Assembly (NCBI GenBank): GCA_029204225.1 | Contig: CM055111.1 | Location: 30,409,464 to 30,473,463 of the forward strand | Source of the DNA: Diphasiastrum complanatum | Taxonomy: Eukaryota; Streptophyta; Lycopodiopsida; Lycopodiales; Lycopodiaceae | DNA: 64,000 nucleotides | Reading direction: 5' to 3' | Shown here: positions 20,385-31,219 of the stretch, piece by piece | Position numbering within the stretch: the stretch's first letter is position 1 | Layout: each line of letters begins with the position of its first letter | Translations under genes and position numbers: made by a program | Notes under the pieces: generated by a model | The model's database searches: none | Seen by the model: only the letters and a program-made list of their open reading frames with translations | Told to the model about the DNA's origin: nothing

Positions 20385-22147
20385 CTCCTCCTAAAAATGT
20401 ATCTAATGTGGATCAAGCATTGATCTTGAGATAAGACCAAGATTAGACCTATGCTTTGAGAAGGCACTTTTGCAAAGTGGCTTTGTGAGAAGATCAGCAA
20501 TACACAAAGATGTGTTGACATGTTCTAAGTTGATTTCACCTCCAATGAGCTTTTCCCTTACAAAATGATGTGCCACTTCTATATGCTTGCTTCTTGCATG
20601 AAAAATAGGATTGTTTGCAAGAGCTTGTGCCGATATGTTGTCACATTTGATCAAGGGAAGATCATCCTCTTTGATGCAATTTAGCTCCATGATTAGCCTC
20701 TTGATCCAAAGCACCTCTTTAGTTGTTGTAGTGAGTGCTTTGTACTCGGCCTCAAATGATGATAGAAATATGGTATCCTACTTCTTTGAAAGCCAAGACA
20801 CAAGATTGCCTCCAAAAAAGATAGTATATGCATTAATGGACTTTCGATCCATTTTATCACTTGCAAAATCGGAATCTGAATATCCAACAATGGTTAGATC
20901 TTCATTCTTGTACAATAAACCATAATCTTGAGTAGAAGATACATATCTTAGAACTCTCTTGGCCATCTTCCAATGTTGGATCTTGGGATCTTGCATAAAT
21001 TGACTCAATTTGTGCACACAATAGCTCAAATCGAGTCTAGTGATAGTAAGCCAAATTAAAGAGCCTATAAGTCTCCTATAAAGTGTGATGTCCTCGAAGG
21101 ATCTTTCATCACCTTTAATAGGATCTTTTACATGTTGCTCCATGGGAGTATCTATGCCTTTACAACTTTGCATATTGAATTTTCTCAACATAGAAAAGAC
21201 ATATCTAGATTGACAAATAAAAGCATACTCTTCATGAAAATTAATCTCAAGGCCCAAAATGTAATGGATCACTCCTAGATCTTGCATTTTAAATTCTTTT
21301 CCTAATGCATCTTTGGTTTCTTGAACTAGCATCAAACAACTTCCACTAAGAATAATGTCATCTACATAGATTAGGAGAATGTCAATATTACTACCATCAA
21401 ATTTTAAGTACATAGAAGGATCATAGTCACTAAGCACAAATCCTAATGAAAGTAGAAATTTGTTGAGTCTTGAATACCATGATCTAGGTGCTTGTTTTAA
21501 GCCATAAAGACTTCTAAATAGCAAACACACCTTAGATTTATCCTTGATAAATCCTTGAGGCTGTTCCATGTATATCTCCTCCTCAAGATAGCCATTCAAA
21601 AAAGCGTTGGAGACATCAAGTTGAAATAGTTTCCACTTAGAAAATAAGGCAAGAGAGATTATGATTCTTATCATCACCATCTTTGCTATAGGAGCAAAGG
21701 TCTCTTCATAGTCAAGGCCATATATTTGTGCAAAGGCTTTAGCACATAATCTTGCCTTGTACTTGTTGATGGAGCCATCATGATTGTACTTGATCTTGAA
21801 CACCCACTTGCATCCAATGATATGCATGTAAGGTGGTGGATCCACTAGCTCCCATGTGTGGTTGGTGATCAAGGCATCATATTCAATCTTCATGGCCTCA
21901 TACCACTCCTTGGTATTGAGGGCTTCTTGAACATCTTGGGGCTCCTCACGAGATACAAAAAAAGCATAAGTGGAATCAAGATTCACTTGTTTTCCTTTGT
22001 CATCATAAGTGAGCCTCTTGGGCTCGGATCTCTCCCTCATGGATCTTCTAGGAGTGAAAATCCGAGGACTTCCATCTTCAAATCTTGACTCCTCCATATG
22101 TTGATTGTCTTCAATAACAACAGGTGATAGATTTTGAGGTTTCTTGA
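20385..22147 (-). pseudogene. C2 Pol: RT and RNase H
   Basis: Minus-strand frame from about 22100 with linker EPKRLTYDDKGKQ, RT blocks CKWVFKIKYNHDG, LDVSNAFLNGYLEEEIYM, LYGLKQAPRSWYSRL and an intact palm YVDDII. RNase H follows (GYSDSDFASD, EAEYKALTTTTKEVLW, CDNISAQALANNPIFHAR, IADLLTKPL). An in-frame TAG near 20778 (SKK-stop-DTI; sister copies have Gln) separates a 439-codon and a 103-codon frame. The RT half is otherwise intact, making this the best-preserved RT in the window after C8. Confidence 0.88.
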
Positions 22148-22852
22148 TCTAGGCCCCTCCAAGATTGGACTTTTCTTCTTCATGAAAAACTACATCTCTA
22201 CTATCAATTACCTTAGAGGTAGAGAGCATGTAGATTCGATAGGCTTTCTTGTTGGATGAATATCCAACCATTACTGCTTTGCTTGCACAAGGATCATCCT
22301 TCTTTCTTGTTTTCAAGGGAATATGAATAAAGCATATGCATCCAAATACTCTAAGGTGTTCAACCTTAGGTTTCTTCAAATAAAGTGCTACATATGGTGA
22401 CTTTCCTCCAAGTGCAACATGAGGGAGTCTACTGCAAATATAGTTTGAACAATTGATAGCCTCACCCCAAAAGTCTTTTGGCAAAGATGCCTCAATTCTG
22501 ATGGTTTTGGCACATTCACACAATGTTCTATTCTTTCTTTCAGCCACCCCATTTTGAGATGATGTATATGCACAAGAAAACTCTCTTTTAATGCCTTCAA
22601 GCTCACAATAATCATGAAATTTATTGGAAGTGTACTACCACCTCCATCACTTCTAAGAATCTTGATTTTGTAAGAAAATTGCTTTTCAACTAGAGCTTTG
22701 AACTTTAGGAAATAGTCAAACACCATAGATTTTGAAGCTAGAAGATATACCCAAGTAAATCTAGTGAAATCATCAATGAAAGTTACAAAGCAAGTAGCAC
22801 CACCCTTGCTCTTTGAAGATGAGAAGTGCACATTTGAGTGTATTAGCCCCAA
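22148..22852 (-). pseudogene. C2 integrase
   Basis: Two overlapping minus-strand frames (22388-22852 and 22149-22547) cover the integrase: LIHSNVHF, IDDFTRFTW, LRSDGGG, then after a frameshift near 22560-22620 AERKNRTLCECAK, NYICSRLPH and the C-terminal GYSSNKKAYRIYML. The DNGGEY block reads SDGGGS, with a short deletion. This is the only minus-strand Copia copy here that keeps most of the integrase core. Confidence 0.82.
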
Positions 22853-23735
22853 TGGATGTGTAGTTTTGATAGATGACTTTGAAAAGGCTTCTTATGAGAC
22901 TTAGATATGGCACAAGCCTCACATGGCTTGAAATTCTTGGAGATAAGATTAGGCAAGCCAATAGCTTTGGCTTTTTTGACCATGGACACCATAGAATTAT
23001 AGTTAGGATGACCCAACCTTCTATGCCATAGTTCCTCCAAAGACATATGAGTAGCAAAAGCACTATCACAAGAGTTAGCATACTCTTTGGGATCAAGCTT
23101 GTAGATTCCACCTTATCTAGACCCAAATGCAAGGATTTCATCATGCTTCTTGATTGTACATGTATCAACATTGAAATTCACATCTAGTCCACTATCAAAC
23201 AATTGCCCAACACTAATAAGATTTTTTGTTAGCTTGGGAACAAAACGTACATTAGACAGAGAAAGAACTTTTGATGAAGAAAGCTTTAAGGGAATGGTCC
23301 CTATGTCTTCAATAGCACACTCATGATCATTTGCTGTGTAGATGGACTTCTTGGCTCCTTCATAAGGTGACATGGATGAAAAAGAATACTTGGAGCTACA
23401 CATATGTGAGGAAGTTCCATTGTCAATATACCACAAACCATCCTTCTTGAAAGGTGATGAAGAAAAAATCGAGACCATAAGAGATCCCTCTTCATCACTT
23501 GCATGAGCATCTTCCTTCTCTTCATTGGAAATGTTGGCTTGCTTGAATTGACTCTTCTTCTTGAAGCAATTGGTGGCATAATGCCCCTTCTTGCCACAAA
23601 AGAAATACTTGATGTTTTTCTTCTTCTTCTTGGATGTGGAAGCTTGAGAGGACTCATCCTCATCTCCTTTCTCCTTGGAAATAAGATTGTTCTTGCTTGA
23701 AGAGAATTGGTGTTGATTCTTACTTCTTGTCTTGT
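22853..23735 (-). pseudogene. C2 Gag zinc knuckle, protease and pre-integrase
   Basis: CCHC-type motif FFCGKKGHYATNC (first Cys replaced by Tyr, IKYFFCGKK), protease YIDNGTSSHM (family DSG, here DNG), and a frameshift near 23113 before the pre-integrase LWHRRLGHPNYNSM and CEACAISKSHKKP. Changes at both a zinc ligand and the protease motif, as well as the frameshift, indicate that the copy is no longer functional. Confidence 0.82.
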
Positions 23736-24360
23736 GCTTATCTTTGGTAGCCATCAATGTTGAGAGACAATCTCTCCATTTTCAAGAGTTTATACTCTTG
23801 TCTTGATTCTTCAGAAATGAGGACACTTTGGAGTGCTTCCAAACTTGGTAGCTCCTCCTTAATGGCATAACTCTGAACAAGATTGTCATATTCCTCCTTT
23901 AACCCATTAAGTATGACTTGAACAAGCTCATTTTGGTTGATGGAGTCTCCTATGCATGACAATTCTCTATGGAGGTCTTTAACTCTCATTACATAAGCTG
24001 AAGCACATTCATCACTTCTCTGTACACTTTAAAAAATTTGGTTTCTTAGTGTTAGAAGTCTAGAAGTATTTTTTGCCTCATAGATAGACTTGAGAGTATC
24101 CCAAGCATCTTTTGCATTAGTACAAGCACCAATTTCTCTTAAGATGTCATTTGAGACATTCATCTTAATATAATGTAGAGCCATCCTGACTCTCTTTTTG
24201 TACTTTGGAATTTCTTGAGGAATTTGTGGTTCTTCTTCAATGCCAAGTACAATCTCCATCACATCTTGTAGTATTAAGACATATTCCGTTCTAACCTTCC
24301 AAATTGAGTAATTGGAGGTTGACAATCTTTCACTTGCTTCTAATAGAAAGACACCCATTG
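23736..24360 (-). pseudogene. C2 gag, N-terminal part
   Basis: Begins near 24358 with MGVFLLEASERLSTSNYS. Copia Gag domain blocks are present (KYKKRVRMALHYIKMNVSND, NAKDAWDTLKSIYEAKN). A stop codon near 24028 (LRNQIF-stop) and a frameshift near 23740 break the frame; the remainder is open as 23738-23989. Confidence 0.85.
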
Positions 24361-24436
24361 AAGTCGTAAAGAATGATGGAATTAAAAAAAGATGGATGAA
24401 AGAATTGCTTTTCTTCTCACTATAGGAACCAATCAA

Positions 24437-25108
24437 GGGTACAGAACCAAATCCTATGTAAGACTTAGCAAAAAACTATGAGATAGATCTCACTAACTTG
24501 ACAATCTCTCTAAAACAAGATTTGAATCATCAAAAAAGATGAAGTATGACAAAAGTTATGGTTCTCTGAATTTCACACGTGTGAAATATTCCAAAAAAGT
24601 CAAATTGACTCAAATACAATCTATTTGTATGAAACAATTTGCCTAGAACCTATAATTTTGTCTAAATCACATATAGATGAGATTGTGTAGCTTCTGGATG
24701 ATTTTTGTGATCATTCAAGCAATAAATGACATGTACACACGATTTGCACAGGGCTAGGCGCCCTACCTACGACTCTTCAAAAGCTTATAACTTCTGATTG
24801 GCTTATCCAATTGTCATGACTTAAATTGCATCAGATTCTACCATTTCTAGCTTTCTAGTGGGCTAATTTGCTTGGAATTTGGATTTGAGGTGAGAGAGAA
24901 CCACCAATCTGAAAATGGGCGGGTTTCACACGTGCCAGCACCTGAAATTCCGTATAGTACCTGATCTGGCTCATTAAATGTGGTTTGTAGCTCAGAATCA
25001 CAAGAAAACTACAAACTAGTTAGAAGGTAGAATCTAGACAATTCCTAGCTTGAAATCTGATCAAATTTGCAAACTTTTTGATTAGATTTGTTTGTAAAAC
25101 CCAGGTAG
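24437..25108 (-). other. C2 leader
   Basis: Non-coding region between PBS and gag. It carries a 16-bp palindrome TTTCACACGTGTGAAA at 24571-24586 and a half site TTTCACACGTG near 24928. No other feature seen. Confidence 0.75.
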
Positions 25109-25120
25109 GCTCTGATACCA
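25109..25120 (-). other. C2 primer-binding site (initiator-Met tRNA)
   Basis: Plus strand GCTCTGATACCA, adjoining the 5' LTR at 25121. Confidence 0.9.
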
Positions 25121-25733
25121 TGCTGAATTCACACGTGTGGGATGCCCTACACATGTATTTTTGATCTCCTAAGCACAATAACACCATAAAGATCAAACTA
25201 GCATTGGTTGTCAATGGGAAAACTGACCATACAAGAAATATTATTGTGTTACAAGCAAGATCTGTCAACAAAACATAAGACAAAGCATCATAAATGCTTC
25301 TACTCGGCTAGAGAGAGAAAATAGAAAGTACGAAACTCGCGGAGAGAGAGAGGGCACAAAGAGCTTGTCTCCAAATTTGCATTACACACAAATTTCATCA
25401 TCTTCTCAATGAGAGTACATCACATATATATAGATCCATGAACTCTTCTTCTACTTTGAGTTGAATTGGAGTTGTGGATCCACCTCTCAAGCTATCTAGA
25501 CTTATCCAAGCCACCTCACTATGTCTAATTGTGCCACATAGTCTTTTCATGCATTAAATGTGGCATGTAAAGTACAAATGGCAATTCCTATGGTAGCTTG
25601 AGTTTCTACTTCTACCTACCTTGAATACTTTATTCTAAGATGGGTCTTTACTAAGCCAAAAGAGCTCAATTCATCTTTGGCATTTTTAGGACCCATACTC
25701 ACAACATTAGATAGATTTTTTAATATTTTGACA
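25121..25733 (-). repeat. C2 5' LTR
   Basis: 613 bp, same length as the other C2 LTR, with CACACGTGTG at 25130. Ends ...TATTTTGACA, then AAGTA. Confidence 0.9.
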
Positions 25734-26339
25734 AAGTATTCCACAAGACAAGTTTTCTAGATCAGACACAAAAAGTGGTTTGAGACACTTTGGCTGGTCT
25801 GAATTCTACTTTTGGCACGTGTGAAATGCTTCAAAAGAAAACACTATTGACAGTCAGAAGGCTCAAAGGGTATTCAAATACTTTAAACTCAGTCTTGATC
25901 TACAGTTTCTTGTGTTGGATGCTCAAAACAATGGATTCAGAACAAAGTATAATTGAATCAAATTAAAATGCTGTCACTCGAATTTTGGACCTATCCCTAT
26001 CCTCTTTAAGAGCTTATAAATCTTGCTAGACACATCAGATTGGTTTGATTTCAATTTTTATGGAAAGTACAGATCAAATGCTTTCCATCAAGCTATAATA
26101 CTGCTATCTTTGGATCCATAAGAAGGAGAACAAAGGGACTGAAAAACTCTGATTTTCACACGTGCAGAATTCCAGAATTCCGTACTACCTCAATTCAGAT
26201 CTAAAAATTCAGTTCAAGTCCCATTCGGTCCCAATACACTTCAGAGAAAGGTTAGAAAAAGTGCAAAACTGCTTTTTTGCTTGATTTAGCTCTCAATTTC
26301 ATGTACAATCAGAGTTGTTAGCATGCAAAGCTTAATGTG
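25734..26339 (-). other. C1 leader, PBS-proximal part
   Basis: Continuation of the C1 leader after the C2 insertion. Non-coding. It contains half-palindromes GGCACGTGTGAAA near 25815 and TTTTCACACGTG near 26154. Confidence 0.7.
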
Positions 26340-26351
26340 GCTCTGATACCA
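26340..26351 (-). other. C1 primer-binding site (initiator-Met tRNA)
   Basis: Plus strand GCTCTGATACCA immediately before the C1 5' LTR. Confidence 0.9.
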
Positions 26352-27143
26352 TGACAAAATTTCCAAAATTCACATGTGTGGGGAATCTCCACAAGAGTGA
26401 CTGATCTTAATTAAGCTTTGTGATTGGCACTATAACCTGATTCTAGATTGATCAACAAAATCTAGTTCAGAAATGGCTAATCCACAATCTAGCATGCTAA
26501 TCAACATAATATAGTAGAAATGAATCAAAGAATGAATAAAAATACAAGATTTCGATGTATGAGCATTAGCCTCAACACGAGTTAGAGAGAGAGAGCTAGA
26601 GAGATAACAAGCAATATTTGTTTAGATCCAAAATGGCATGAGATAGCTATAAAACTTTGGTCCTTCATCATTGATTGTGGGGAGAGCTACACATATTTAT
26701 GGAGATTGAGGTAGCTCGAGGTAGAACCATATCTATCCATTCCAAAATGACATCTAAAGTGACATCTAGAGTCTATGTGACATTTGTCACTTGTCATGCA
26801 TGAAATTCTACCAACTTTTTACAAGTCTACTAGTTCTAACTAGAAATGTCCAAATCATCATGCATGTGTCCATTAAACTTTGTGCATGCCTTGCATGTCA
26901 CTATGGATCACTTACAATTAATGCATGTGAGTTGCCACGAGTTTCTACAAGCATAATCATGCTAATTCTATGTCTACAAACTATATGCAAGTTGCATTTA
27001 TCAAACTAGATAATACATAACCATGTAGCTCGAGTTCTATGTAGGCCAAACTTGGCATTTTGCATTAATGAGCTACATACTTGCATGGTACAACATTTGT
27101 AGAAAGCCAAGAAATCAATATGGATTGTTTTTCAATTTTAGCA
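26352..27143 (-). repeat. C1 5' LTR
   Basis: 792 bp, ends TGACAAAATTTCC...CAATTTTAGCA. The palindrome site is mutated here to CACATGTGTG. RY-type CATGCA motifs at 26794-26940 match those of the 3' LTR. Confidence 0.9.
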
Positions 27144-27148
27144 CAAAC

Positions 27149-28250
27149 ATCTACGATTCGAGTGCAGTGCAACCCTAATTCCATGCGGTGATCATGTGGT
27201 TCCTTGCGGAATTACCACGTAGCATTAGGAGAGAACTAAAATGATGGGAGCAGTATGCTACTCTGCAAGAAGCTATGAACGATGCCATCAGGGAAGAGGA
27301 TGAGAGATCAGACGACGAATACCCATCCACCCATACTCCTACTCCCTTGATAGCATCATCATTATCAACTGCTTCCACTCTATCCACAAAACTGTTGATG
27401 GAACAAATGACAAAATTACACAAATAGCAGATGGAGCAGCTTGTGGCGCAGTTTGATCAGAAACTGAAAGCCTTACAAGGAGCTATAGCAGCAACGCCAA
27501 ATCTACCAGAACAAAACCAACTATAGTATCCCTAACGTGAAAATGTATGGTGTTCAGTATGCACTCACACAAAACCATACAACAAACGAGTGCCCGGTCC
27601 TTAAGCAAAATCTGAGATTGACCCATAGATTTTGGCATTTGTGCAACACAACAACGCACGATATGACATTTTGCCCATTTAACCCCTGGATTGTCCAACA
27701 GAAAAGGATTCCTTATCAGACTTCTTATCCATATCATCAAGGGGCACCAAATGCGGCACTGAGGTACGGTGCACCGAATAATCAACAACGTATGGCCTTA
27801 CCTGCACCACCAGGGCCAGCCAATCAACAAGTGGCCCACGTAAACTTGACAGCAGCAGAACCAGAGATGCTAGTACCACCTCAACCTAAGCAGCAGCAAT
27901 GGTATGGGCTAGATGAACCATTTATGGATCCTGCCATAAATGAATATATTGCGGCCTATGCAGCTCAAACACAACGTCAAGCGGAAGAAGTTATGGCTGC
28001 TACGGATGTGGCGAAGGACACAGAATTGTTGAATGTCCTTACAAGGGACAATATACATCCTTTTGTCGAGAATGCAGTTATGGACACTACTACAAGAATT
28101 GTCCATTGAGACCTGGGACTAGCGCACCATTGAACTTCATTGCAATACAACGAGCAACATTTCTAGCGGGGATGCCATCGGAAGGGCAACATTTCCATGC
28201 CCCTGTGTTAGCCGTTACCAAGCACAGAAGAGGAAGCAAGTGGATCCCTC
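27149..28250 (+). pseudogene. G1b gag, C-terminal part with zinc knuckles
   Basis: Resumes the gag split at 10700. WFLAELPRSIRREL near 27190-27235 is the end of the capsid domain. An acidic segment and then a frame from 27537 with a Pro/Gln-rich linker closely matching G1a follow. Three Cys-His boxes are visible, but in different frames: LCNTTTHDMTFC near 27645, and CYGCGEGHRIVEC plus CRECSYGHYYKNC between 27990 and 28110. A frameshift near 27980 and several stops (for example near 27173 and 27240) inactivate it. Confidence 0.75.
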
Positions 28251-28797
28251 ACCACCACCATTGGTCACTGATGACCAACTCTCAGCTTCAGCACCATATC
28301 TGAATGTGAGGGAAGAAAGAAGACAGTGCCAGAAGATACGACACTGGGTACAAAGAGCACAAGCGGAGGAAAAAGAGCAAGAAAAGGACAACCCTATGGA
28401 ACCTCCTGTGATGATGAACGGGAACCATAAACGAGATTACCATTGCGCATTGATCAGAATGATCGATTGCATCATCATGAACCACCCTTCCACATGGTGG
28501 AGCCTGAGGAACCATGCACTGAAAGGCTCACAAGCCTACTGGAAAGCCGTGTTAGTTTACCCTCGAGGAATTACGCAGATTGCGCCACAAGCTAATTGCC
28601 TTTTGGCGGAATGGGCAAAAGTGGACGCGGAGCCAATAGCACCAGAGTCCATATACTGTATGGGAGACTAGTAACGTCCTCCACATTGGGGCATCATGGG
28701 AAAGCGAGGAACACAACATCACTCTGCCAATCAAACGCAAGAGATTTGAGTATGAGGCAACAGTAGTAGATGGAGGATCAGGTGTCAATTTGATGAG
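28251..28797 (+). pseudogene. G1b linker and protease start
   Basis: A charged linker homologous to G1a is followed by a short protease fragment. VDGGSGVNLM near 28775-28800 is the D-G/S-G active-site block, better preserved than in G1a. The protease is cut straight after the motif and joined to RT, so most of the domain is missing. There are frameshifts near 28240 and 28670. Confidence 0.65.
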
Positions 28798-29640
28798 TGA
28801 TTTGAAGGGCATTCCGCCAACAGTAGTCCAACACACCATACCCTTGGTGGATGGAGCAGTCCCCAAGGTGAGTCGTTACTATTGCTGCAACTCAAACTAC
28901 ATAGAGTTGATCAAGTAGGAATTGCAGAAGCTATTAGACGCAGATTTCATTTATAAAATCGAGCATGAACGGGTATCGTCGATAGTTATAGTACCCAAGA
29001 AGAATGACAAAAGACGGATTTGTGTGAATCTGAAGGTGCTAAACGCAGTCACCAAAAAGGATTATTTTTCTTTGCCCTTTATGGAGAGTCTCTTTGAAAG
29101 AGTAACTAGGGTTGAAGCCTACAACTTTTTAGATGGCTTGTCTAATCTAAACACTTATCCAATCTGGAGAAGGTGCTACAAAATGCCGCGAATTCTAGAT
29201 CTCCATGAATCCAAAAAAATGTCAATTTTGGGTTACACATGGCTTGATTCTCGGCCATATAGTATCTAGACATGGGATCGCCACAGACCTATCAAAAATT
29301 AGAATCATTGTTGATCTACCACCACCAGGAATGATCCGTGAGGTCTACATCTTTATGGGTCATGCTAACTATTACAGGATTCTCATTCTAGATTTTGCGG
29401 AGTTAGCACGACCAGTTTACAAACTCACAACGGATCTAAATTGGAATGAGGAAGCCCTAAGGGCTTTCCAAAAACTTAAAGATGCATTGTTTCAGCATCG
29501 ATCCTACGTCCGCCCAATTGGTCCATTGAGTTTCATGTGCATAGAAATGCATCGAAGTATGCAGTTGGAGCAGTCTTAACCCTGCCAGGAGAACACAAAA
29601 AGAATTTTTTGATCGATTTGCAAGCTGACAACTCAGTGAT
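28798..29640 (+). pseudogene. G1b reverse transcriptase, palm deleted
   Basis: The N-terminal RT fingers are recognisable (SDLKGIPPTVVQHTIPL, IVIVPKKNDKRRICVNLKVLNA, FLDGLS). Then a jump at about 29145 leads into the thumb (NTYPIWRRCYK, then in another frame GLILGHIVSRHGIATDL), followed by LARPVYKLTTD and the RNase H entry. The segment with the catalytic YxDD is absent. G1a lacks the same segment but with a different breakpoint, so the losses are independent. Confidence 0.75.
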
Positions 29641-30100
29641 ACAGAAATGAACTATTCAACATAGAGAGGGAAGCACTGGCAATGATATATGCGATTAAGA
29701 AGTTTCAGCACTACTTGATGGCCACACACTTTGCTTTTTATATGGACCATCAACCCTTGTTCTATTTCTTTAACAAAACCTACAACATAGAGAGATTCAC
29801 TCGATGGCTACTTCTGTTATTACAGTTTGATTTTCGGATAGTAGTTTGCAAGGGAAAACAACACTACATGGCAGATTATGTGTCGTGTATCAAAGGGAAG
29901 GAGGTTGCACTTCAACCCAATGATGAGTTGCCCGATGTTGCCTTATTTTACATAGACATAGTACCGGAATGGGCTGCCGGCATAGTTGAATATCTAATGA
30001 GGGGCCAACTAGACAAATCACTGCCAAAGGCGGATCAGCGAAAATTGATCTTAAAAGCTAGACCTTATCAGCTGATTGCCAGCCAATTGTAATGAAGAGG
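29641..30100 (+). pseudogene. G1b RNase H and connection
   Basis: The frame 29682-30092 contains the gypsy RNase H end (IYAIKKFQHYL, YMDHQPLFYFFNK, RWLLLLLQFDFRIVVCKGKQHYMADYVS). The family motif is usually DHKPL and ...ADxLSR. It joins the zinc-binding start of integrase. There is a frameshift near 29620. Confidence 0.75.
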
Positions 30101-31219
30101 ACCGGATGGGATTCTTTGGCGATGTATTCTTCCTCATGAGACTACCCAGATCATATCGCTTTCACATGAAGGCATGGGTGGGAGGCCATTTTGCATGCGA
30201 CATTACAGTTTGCAAGATCCTGCAATCAGGATGCTGGTGGCCAATGATTCATAAGGATACAGAGGAATACCTGAGGAAGTGTGATGTGTGCCAAAGGGTG
30301 AGAAGACCAACGAGATTGAATTATGACCTTCTGCACCCAGTCTTAGCCCAAGCACCATTCGAAAAGTGGGGATTGGATTACATTGGCCCAATCCACCCTG
30401 CAGCAAGAAGTACTCAAGCTTGATACATAATCGTGACCACTGACTACCTCACCAAGTGGGTCTAAGCCAAGGCAGTAAGAGTAGCTGATGCTAGGACCAC
30501 TGCCAAGTTTCTCTATGAAAATATCATTGTGTACTTTGGATGCTCGGTGGCAATAGTCAGCAACTGCGGAAGTCCTTTCATCAATGAGACCATCAAGGTC
30601 CTGTTGGAGGAATTTTTTTGTGATCCATAGGACCAGTATGTCTTATTATTTTCACAGTAATGGGCAAGTAGCATCATCCAATAAGATCCTGTGTAGCGTG
30701 CTCACGAAAACTGTTGAAGCTAGCAGATCAGATTGGGAACACAAGTTGCATGCTACTCTGTGGGCATTCTAGATAGCATATAAGGGAAGCACTGATCAAA
30801 CGCCATTCCAACTGGTATATGATCAGGATGTTGTAATGCCAGTAGAGTTTTTAGTCCCTTCATTAAGGATTGTCACAATGCAACGTCTTGATAGATCCAA
30901 ATCTCTAAAATTACACCATGAAGCTCTGCATAAGCTCTGTGAAACACACTTACTAGCTGTGCATGCACTGGCAACTGAAAATGATAGATGCAAAGCATGG
31001 CACAATCGCAGATTATGAAATAAGGATCTATGTTTCGGAGATCTAGTCCTGATGTATAAAACCAAGGCGATCAAAGGAAAGTTAAAATTCATAGTCGAAG
31101 GTCCTTATCGGATCAAATAAACTCTTAATCATGGAGCCATGAATCTAGAGAAGCTAGATGGGACATCTTTCGATACACCCATCAATGGTAGCCGGTTGCA
31201 TAGGTACTGGCCACCGTAG
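30100..31219 (+). pseudogene. G1b integrase with C-terminal domain
   Basis: The HHCC zinc region (CDVCQRVRRPT), the first catalytic Asp context GLDYIGP and DYLTKWV are visible to 30480, with in-frame stops. The second catalytic Asp context reads SNCGSPFIN, where SDxG is expected. The C-terminal part (KLHHEALHKLCE, then LVLMYKTKAIKGKL, and GSRLHRYWPP near 31200) ends with a stop at 31218. The ending resembles the ...RLKxYW end of Athila/Tat integrases. Inactive. Confidence 0.75.

Larger units (their letters stand above)
19772..25733 (-). mobile_element. Copia element C2, nearly full length but decayed
   Basis: 5962-bp minus-strand element inserted in the C1 leader. Two 613-bp LTRs (19772-20384, 25121-25733) with TG...CA ends. 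PBS complement at 25109-25120 and purine-tract complement CTCCTCCTAAAAAT at 20385-20398. Flanks AAATA and AAGTA are a 4/5 duplication. All Copia domains are present in order (Gag, PR, IN, RT, RH), but there are several stops and frameshifts. Confidence 0.92.
10701..27143 (-). mobile_element. Copia element C1, host of two nested Copia elements
   Basis: Minus-strand Ty1/copia element. Its own sequence is about 5.9 kb; the rest is C3 (in gag) and C2 (in the leader). Its LTRs are 797 bp (10701-11497) and 792 bp (26352-27143), with TG...CA ends. The complement of TGGTATCAGAGC lies at 26340-26351 and a purine tract (complement of 11498-11511) at the other end. Flanks CAAAA (10696) and CAAAC (27144) are a 4/5 target duplication. 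It lies inside gypsy G1b gag. The coding region has a nonsense codon, a frameshift and an integrase deletion, so it is dead. Confidence 0.9.

Noticed and set aside
11145-27009. 72-codon frames at 11145-11363 and 26791-27009
   Set aside because: They are the same stretch of the two C1 LTRs, rich in CATGCA motifs, with no recognisable protein.
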